Translations under genes and position numbers: made by a program
The notes under the pieces: model-generated
Databases searched by the model: none
Told to the model about the DNA's origin: nothing
Seen by the model: the letters and a program-made list of their open reading frames with translations, nothing else
In this document: piece by piece, positions 5,867 to 9,856 of the stretch
Layout: every line of letters starts with the position of its first letter
Numbering within the stretch: the stretch's first letter is position 1
From: JBKPFU01 sp046728975
GTDB taxonomy: Bacteria; Actinomycetota; Thermoleophilia; Gaiellales; Gaiellaceae
Length of the DNA: 9,856 nt
Assembly (NCBI GenBank): GCA_046728975.1
Contig: JBKPFU010000152.1
Coordinates: 1 to 9,856 of the forward strand
Direction of reading: 5' to 3'

Positions 5867-6456
5867 TCCTTGCCGAAGATCGCGCTCGAAAGCATGTAGA
5901 AGGCCGCGATCGCGGCGAAGAGGATCACGCTCACGATCGGGCTCACGAGGGCGATCACCGTCGCCCCGCCGTACAGCGGAATTCCGGGAAGGTAGCTCCG
6001 TGTGATCCCGCTCACCTCGCGCCGGTCGTAGTTCTCCGCCAGCAGCCGCCCGCCGATTTGCGCGTAGTTCCAGACCAGGCTGAAGAAGACCGCGGTAACG
6101 GTCATCGTTAGCCCATAGGCAAGCGCGGCGTACTTGCGGTCGTGCGGAGAGCGGACGAAATCGGCGATCAGCTCGGTCGGAAACGGGACGAAGGCGATGC
6201 ACATCAGCAAGCCGATGTTCAAGAAGAGGAAGATGCGGTCGGCCCGGACGATGTGCCGCAGGATCGTATGGTGGTTGACCCACATGATCCCGATCGTCAC
6301 GAAGCTGGTTGCGTACGCCAGGTACGAGGGCCAGATCCTCGCGAGGGCTTCTCCGAGCTCGCCGTGTGCCTCCCCGACACTGACGGTCAGGATCAGGAGC
6401 GTGATCGCGATCGCGAAGACACCGTCGCTGAACGTCTCCAGCCGCGTGGTTTCCAC
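5863..6456 (-). CDS. TMEM175-family potassium channel (DUF1211)
   Basis: A 197-residue membrane protein with about six hydrophobic segments. It begins with the family signature: Arg5 followed by Phe9-Ser10-Asp11-Gly-Val-Phe-Ala-Ile-Ala-Ile-Thr-Leu-Leu (9-21), the pore-lining first helix of bacterial TMEM175 channels. Known members are tetrameric, potassium-selective leak channels in the cytoplasmic membrane. The Trp-Val-Asn-His-His motif (59-63) in TM2 is also typical. The start is GTG with no SD; a TAGCTT -10-like box ends 6 nt upstream, which suggests a leaderless transcript. It runs divergently from the cupredoxin gene (28 bp gap), and its TAA stop overlaps the TAG of the upstream plus-strand lipoprotein. 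Length and topology match the family and no damage was seen. Confidence 0.93.
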   Translation of the reverse strand: METTRLETFSDGVFAIAITLLILTVSVGEAHGELGEALARIWPSYLAYATSFVTIGIMWVNHHTILRHIVRADRIFLFLNIGLLMCIAFVPFPTELIADFVRSPHDRKYAALAYGLTMTVTAVFFSLVWNYAQIGGRLLAENYDRREVSGITRSYLPGIPLYGGATVIALVSPIVSVILFAAIAAFYMLSSAIFGKD

Positions 6457-6462
6457 GAGTCG

Positions 6463-6468
6463 AAGCTA
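6463..6468 (-). promoter_or_regulatory. Candidate -10 box (TAGCTT) for leaderless TMEM175 transcript
   Basis: On the minus strand TAGCTT matches TANNNT and ends 6 nt before the GTG at 6456, the spacing expected when transcription starts at the first base of the start codon. There is no SD, which supports this reading. No -35 was recognised. Confidence 0.5.
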
Positions 6469-6471
6469 CGG

Positions 6472-6477
6472 TAGAAC
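6472..6477 (+). promoter_or_regulatory. Candidate -10 box (TAGAAC) for the cupredoxin gene
   Basis: TAGAAC lies 7 nt before the ATG at 6485 and matches TANNNT except for the last base. There is no SD upstream of the ATG, so a leaderless start is possible. It sits only 3 bp from the opposing -10 candidate at 6463-6468. Confidence 0.35.
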
Positions 6478-6484
6478 CCGGACG

Positions 6485-6880
6485 ATGCGGAGGCTGATCC
6501 CGGTTCTCCTGATCGGGCTCGTCGCGGCCGGCTGCGGCGGCGGCGGCAAGGGAACCACGAACACGGCCGCACGTGCCGACACGAACGTCTCGCCGTCGCA
6601 GGTGATTCAGCTGAGCGCGGAGGAGAGCGGCGCGCTCAAGTTCGACAAGGACTCGATCGACGCGAACGCCGGCACGATCCGGCTCGTGATGGCGAACCCC
6701 TCCTCGGTCGAGCACAACGTGGCCGTGAAGGGAAACGGCGTCGACGAGAAGGGGCCGGTGGTCGGCAAGGACGGACAGTCGATCGTGACGGTGAGCGTGA
6801 AGCCCGGCGAGTACACGTTCTACTGCTCGGTCGACGCGCACGAGCAGGCCGGAATGAAGGGAACGCTCCGGGTCGGCTAG
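6485..6880 (+). CDS. Cupredoxin (plastocyanin-like) blue-copper lipoprotein
   Basis: A 131-residue protein. Residues 1-17 are a lipoprotein signal ending Val-Ala-Ala-Gly-Cys17, followed by a Gly-rich and Thr/Ala-rich tether to about residue 37. The remainder is one cupredoxin domain with type-1 copper ligands in the expected order and spacing: His77 (Val-Glu-His-Asn), Cys114 (Phe-Tyr-Cys), His119 and Met124. Such proteins carry one electron, often near terminal oxidases or copper enzymes, on the outer face of the membrane. None of those partners is in the window. The open frame extends far upstream, but the signal peptide and the divergent neighbour fix the ATG at 6485. The stop is 2 bp from that of the convergent radical SAM gene. 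Confidence 0.92.
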   Translation: MRRLIPVLLIGLVAAGCGGGGKGTTNTAARADTNVSPSQVIQLSAEESGALKFDKDSIDANAGTIRLVMANPSSVEHNVAVKGNGVDEKGPVVGKDGQSIVTVSVKPGEYTFYCSVDAHEQAGMKGTLRVG

Positions 6881-6882
6881 TC

Positions 6883-7962
6883 CTACGCGCCCGCGAGGCG
6901 GACCGGGAGGCGCCGTCGACCCCAGTGGCCGGGCGCGCTTTCGAAGACTCCCGGCAGCCGGGCTCCGCAGGTCACGCAGCGACCGTCGTCTGTGAGTCGA
7001 TACTCGCCGAGCGTGTACCAATCGCGCTCGATCACGCGCTCGCCGCAGCCGGCGCAGTACGTGCTCCCGCCGTCTGCGTCGAAGACGTTCCCCGTGTAGG
7101 CGTGCCGAATGCCGTTCGCGAGCGCGATCTCGCGCGCCCGCGTCAGCGTCTCCGGAGGCGTCGGCGGCGTGTCGAGCATCTTGTAATCGGGGTGGAAGGC
7201 GGTGAAGTGGATCGGCACGTCCGGCCCGAGCCGCTGCACGATCCAGCGCGTCATCGCGTCGACCTCCTCGGCGGAATCGTTCTTGCCCGGGATGAGCAGG
7301 TTCGTGATCTCGAACCAGACCTCCGTCTCGTGCTTCAGGTACTCGAGCGTGTCGAGGACGGGCTGGAGGTGACCGGCGCAGACGTGGGAGTAGAAGTCCT
7401 CCGTAAACGCCTTCAGGTCGACGTTGGCGGCGTCCATGTGCGTGTAGAACTCGCGGCGCGGCGCCTCGCAGATGTAGCCCGCGGTCACGGCGACGGCCTT
7501 GATCCCTCGCTCGCGGCATGCATCGGCCACGTCGATGGCGTACTCAAGGAAGATGACCGGGTCGTTGTATGTGAACGCGACGCTCCGGCAGCCGAGCGCC
7601 TCTGCGGCTTCCGCGATTTGCTCGGGCGCGGCTGCGTCCGCGAGCGTGTCGATCTCGCGGGACTTCGAGATGTCCCAGTTCTGGCAGAAGCGGCACGAGA
7701 GGTTGCAGCCCGCAGTCCCGAACGAGAGGACGGACGAGCCCGGCAGGAAGTGGTTCAGGGGTTTCTTCTCGATCGGGTCGACGCAGAAGCCGCTCGAGCG
7801 CCCGTACGTCGTGAGCACGACGGCGCCGTCTTCGCAGGCGCGGACGAAGCAGAGACCGCGCTGGCCCTCGCGCAGCTTGCAGGCGCGCGGGCAGACGTCG
7901 CACTGCACCCGGCCGTCCTCGAGCCGATGCCAGTACTTCGTCTCGACGGTCGTCGAGCTCAT
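6883..7962 (-). CDS. amrS: AmmeMemoRadiSam-type radical SAM enzyme
   Basis: A 359-residue iron-sulfur enzyme. Numbered from the ATG at 7962, an N-terminal cysteine cluster Cys21-x2-Cys24-x3-Cys28 with Cys38 (Arg-Gly-Leu-Cys) precedes the radical SAM motif Cys86-Asn-Leu-Ser-Cys90-Arg-Phe-Cys93, which binds the [4Fe-4S] cluster that cleaves S-adenosylmethionine. The TIM-barrel core runs to about 290. A C-terminal zinc-ribbon-like region has Cys303-x2-Cys306 and Cys329-x2-Cys332, ending Ala-Arg-Leu-Pro-Gly-Val-Phe. This layout matches the AmmeMemoRadiSam enzymes related to pyruvate formate-lyase activases. Their usual partners, Memo-like and AMMECR1-like proteins, are not in this window. A TTG at 7974 is an alternative start; neither start has an SD. 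It follows ggt by 36 bp on the same strand. Confidence 0.9.
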   Translation of the reverse strand: MSSTTVETKYWHRLEDGRVQCDVCPRACKLREGQRGLCFVRACEDGAVVLTTYGRSSGFCVDPIEKKPLNHFLPGSSVLSFGTAGCNLSCRFCQNWDISKSREIDTLADAAAPEQIAEAAEALGCRSVAFTYNDPVIFLEYAIDVADACRERGIKAVAVTAGYICEAPRREFYTHMDAANVDLKAFTEDFYSHVCAGHLQPVLDTLEYLKHETEVWFEITNLLIPGKNDSAEEVDAMTRWIVQRLGPDVPIHFTAFHPDYKMLDTPPTPPETLTRAREIALANGIRHAYTGNVFDADGGSTYCAGCGERVIERDWYTLGEYRLTDDGRCVTCGARLPGVFESAPGHWGRRRLPVRLAGA

Positions 7963-7998
7963 CGGCGAGAACAAGGTAGCGCCGTAAGCGTCTTGCGG

Positions 7999-9777
7999 TT
8001 AGGGGGCCTCGACCATCGCGCTCCCTCCGCCCCGGCGAGTGGGCTCGGCGGCGGCGAGCACACGCCCGCCACCGAGGAACTCGATCCCGGTGGCGGCACC
8101 GATCTCCGGCGTCGAGCTGAAGACGTGGCCGCGCGTGGTGAGCGCGGCTGCCTCCGGGCTCGCTGCGAACGCCGGCTCGGCGCTCGTCGTGGCCGTGTTG
8201 CGCTGGCTCGCGCGCGGGTCGGCGATCGCCTGCGGGAGCGTGAGGCCAAGGTCGATCCGGTCGAGCAGGATCTGGAGGACGGTTGTGATGATCATCGACC
8301 CGCCGGGAGAGCCGACGGCGAGGAACGGCTTGCCGTTACGGAGCACTATCGTCGGGCTCATCGAGCTGCGCGGGCGCTTGCCGCCCTCGACCCGATTCGG
8401 ATGCGTGGTCGAGTTGAAGTTGAAGTCGGTTAGCTCGTTGTTGAGCAGGAACCCGTAGCCGGGAACGACGAGGCCGGAGCCGCCGGTCGACTCGATCGTG
8501 TACGTGTAGGAGACGACGTTCCCCTGGCGGTCGGAAACCGTCAGATGCGTCGTCGTCCCGGGGCGCGTCGAGGTGAGTGAAGCCTGACCTGCGCCCGCTC
8601 CGCCGCCGTTGAACGGGTACGGATCACCGGGTTGGACGACGGGAGGCGACGCTGCGCGATCGGTGATCAGGCTGCGGCGCGTGGCCGCGAACTCCTTCGA
8701 GAGGAGCCCGCGCAGCGGAACGGCGAAGTAGTCGGGGTCGGCGATGTAGGCGCCGCGGTCGGCGAACGAGTAGCGCGAGGCCTCGAGGTAGTAGTGCAGC
8801 GCGGCTTCGCGCGTCATCGACGAGAGGGGATACGCCTCGAGGATGTTGAGCGCCTCGCCGACCGTGGAGCCGCCGCTCGACGGCGGCCCCATGCCGAACA
8901 GGTCAAGCCCGCGATAGGTGACGTGCGTCGGCGGGCGCTCGGGCGCCGTGTAGGTGCCGAGGTCGCGCATCGTCATCACGCCGGGACGCCAGGTGTGGTT
9001 CGCGGTCGGCGAGACCTCGGGATGCCGGACGGTTCTCACCAACGCCGCGGCGGCGCGGCCGCGGTAGAAGCCCTTCGGCCCGAGGTGTGCGATCCGCCGG
9101 TACGTCGCGGCCAGCTCCGGGTTCCGGAAGACGGTGCCGACGTCGTGCGGCGTCCCGTCCGGGTCGAGGAAAAGCGCCGCTGTGGCCGGGATGTCGTCGA
9201 AGTAGTCGACGTTCTCCTGGGTCTGGTTGAAGAAGGTCTGGTCGACGACGAAGCCGTGCTCGGCGACATGGATCGCCGGCGCGAGTACCTGCGCGAGCGA
9301 CATCGTTCCGTAGCGGTCGAGGGCATTTGCCCAGCCGCGGACGGTGCCGGGGACGCCGACCGAAAGGCCGCTGTAGCGGGCGTCGTTGAAGGCCAGTGCC
9401 ACGCCGTTCTCGAAGAACGAGTCCGGTCGCATCGCGCTCGGCGCACGCTCGCGGTGGTCGACCGTCGTGGTCTTGTCGCCGCGGGCGCGATGGAGAACCA
9501 TGAAGCCGCCGCCGCCGATTCCGCAGGAGAACGGCTCCGTCACGCCGAGCACGGCTGCCGCCGCAACCGACGCATCGACGGCGTTGCCGCCCCGGCGCAG
9601 CGTGTCGATAGCCGCCTGGGTGGCCAGGCGCTCGACCGTCGCGGCGGCACCGCCGGTACCGACAGCGGTGGGCGGTCCCGACCCCGATCCGACATCGGCT
9701 GACGCTCCGACTCCAAGTGCGAGCGCAACTCCTGCCGCCAGAAGCGCGATCAGATGACGTAGCGACCGTGCGCGCAT
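7999..9777 (-). CDS. ggt: Gamma-glutamyltransferase (Ntn-hydrolase)
   Basis: A 592-residue secreted proenzyme of normal family length that transfers or hydrolyses the gamma-glutamyl group of glutathione and related amides. A signal peptide covers about 1-27 (Arg-rich, Ala/Leu core, Ala-Ser-Ala). The large subunit has Gly-Gly-Asn-Ala-Val-Asp-Ala (63-69), the glycine loop at 86-92 and Asp-His-Arg-Glu (107-110), whose Arg109 should bind the glutamyl carboxylate. Autocleavage is expected before Thr409 of Thr-Thr-His (409-411), giving a small subunit of about 184 residues. Asn-Asn (446-447), Asp451, Ser-Ser-Met-Ser-Pro-Thr (471-476) and Pro-Gly-Gly-Ser (491-494) are active-site elements. The stretch after Asp451 is about ten residues shorter than in E. 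coli, as in enzymes without the lid loop. The start has GAAGG 6 nt upstream. The radical SAM gene follows. Confidence 0.95.
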   Translation of the reverse strand: MRARSLRHLIALLAAGVALALGVGASADVGSGSGPPTAVGTGGAAATVERLATQAAIDTLRRGGNAVDASVAAAAVLGVTEPFSCGIGGGGFMVLHRARGDKTTTVDHRERAPSAMRPDSFFENGVALAFNDARYSGLSVGVPGTVRGWANALDRYGTMSLAQVLAPAIHVAEHGFVVDQTFFNQTQENVDYFDDIPATAALFLDPDGTPHDVGTVFRNPELAATYRRIAHLGPKGFYRGRAAAALVRTVRHPEVSPTANHTWRPGVMTMRDLGTYTAPERPPTHVTYRGLDLFGMGPPSSGGSTVGEALNILEAYPLSSMTREAALHYYLEASRYSFADRGAYIADPDYFAVPLRGLLSKEFAATRRSLITDRAASPPVVQPGDPYPFNGGGAGAGQASLTSTRPGTTTHLTVSDRQGNVVSYTYTIESTGGSGLVVPGYGFLLNNELTDFNFNSTTHPNRVEGGKRPRSSMSPTIVLRNGKPFLAVGSPGGSMIITTVLQILLDRIDLGLTLPQAIADPRASQRNTATTSAEPAFAASPEAAALTTRGHVFSSTPEIGAATGIEFLGGGRVLAAAEPTRRGGGSAMVEAP

Positions 9778-9783
9778 GGCTTG

Positions 9784-9788
9784 CCTTC
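9784..9788 (-). promoter_or_regulatory. Shine-Dalgarno (GAAGG) for ggt
   Basis: GAAGG on the minus strand is 6 nt before the ATG at 9777 and supports that start. Further upstream a small inverted repeat, taccg-ctc-cggta (9795-9807), lies where a promoter or regulator site could be, but no clear -10/-35 pair was recognised before the window ends. Confidence 0.6.
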
Positions 9789-9856
9789 GACTAGTACCGC
9801 TCCGGTATCCGCGATCTCGACGCTTGAAACGCGGCCTCCGGGCCGAGCGCCGTTTT

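Noticed and set aside
5435..7519. 694-codon open frame on the minus strand
   Set aside because: It crosses several well-supported genes on both strands, its product is Arg/Pro/Gly-rich without domains, and long shadow frames are common in DNA of this GC content.
7982..7998. Imperfect hairpin between ggt and the radical SAM gene
   Set aside because: The stem is 7 bp with a mismatch on the transcribed strand and has no T-tract, so it does not support a terminator splitting the two genes.
6925..8433. 502-codon plus-strand frame opposite the radical SAM and ggt genes
   Set aside because: It is antisense to two genes with intact catalytic motifs, and the composition is typical of a shadow frame.
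9832..9856. GC hairpin (cggcc-tccg-ggccg) followed by a T-run at the right edge
   Set aside because: The T-run is cut by the window end and 7 nt off the stem, and there is no plus-strand gene before it that needs a terminator.

Overview
The window is a gene-dense, high-GC bacterial chromosome segment. Eleven protein genes fill almost all of it, and the longest gap is about 210 bp (3470-3677). High GC, lipoprotein signals ending in Ala/Gly-Gly-Cys, several starts without a Shine-Dalgarno sequence, TANNNT-like -10 boxes next to start codons, and a secreted protein with a short RTX-like calcium-binding motif suggest an actinobacterium, perhaps of the Thermoleophilia (Gaiellales/Solirubrobacterales). 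That placement is inference; there is no rRNA or marker gene to settle it.

Region 1 (1-3495, minus strand) looks like one five-gene operon, read right to left: a MarR repressor, an MFS exporter (ATGA overlap), a small membrane-anchored protein (4 bp gap), an OmpR-type response regulator (stop and start share one base) and a sensor histidine kinase that runs off the left edge. A 19 bp perfect palindrome lies directly upstream of the marR start and covers a candidate -10 box, so the operon is probably autorepressed and ligand-inducible, with a two-component system co-expressed behind the pump.

Region 2 (3496-3677) is the only real intergenic space. It holds two direct copies of a 25 nt palindrome-cored repeat 115 bp apart, with further inverted repeats between them. 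It resembles a small REP-like or MITE-like element.

Region 3 (3678-6880) alternates strand gene by gene: a secreted BNR/sialidase-like protein with an RTX-like N-terminus (minus), a two-part lipoprotein (plus), a TMEM175-family potassium channel (minus) and a cupredoxin lipoprotein (plus). Divergent gaps are only 35 and 28 bp. The two convergent junctions, including the one with the next region, overlap by 4 bp or are 2 bp apart.

Region 4 (6883-9777, minus strand) is a probable two-gene unit: a secreted gamma-glutamyltransferase followed by an AmmeMemoRadiSam-type radical SAM enzyme. No CRISPR array, tRNA, rRNA, prophage or intact transposase was seen. No clearly new multi-gene system is evident. 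The best leads are the paired palindromic repeats, the MarR-MFS-small protein-two-component operon, and the radical SAM enzyme sitting next to ggt without its usual partners.
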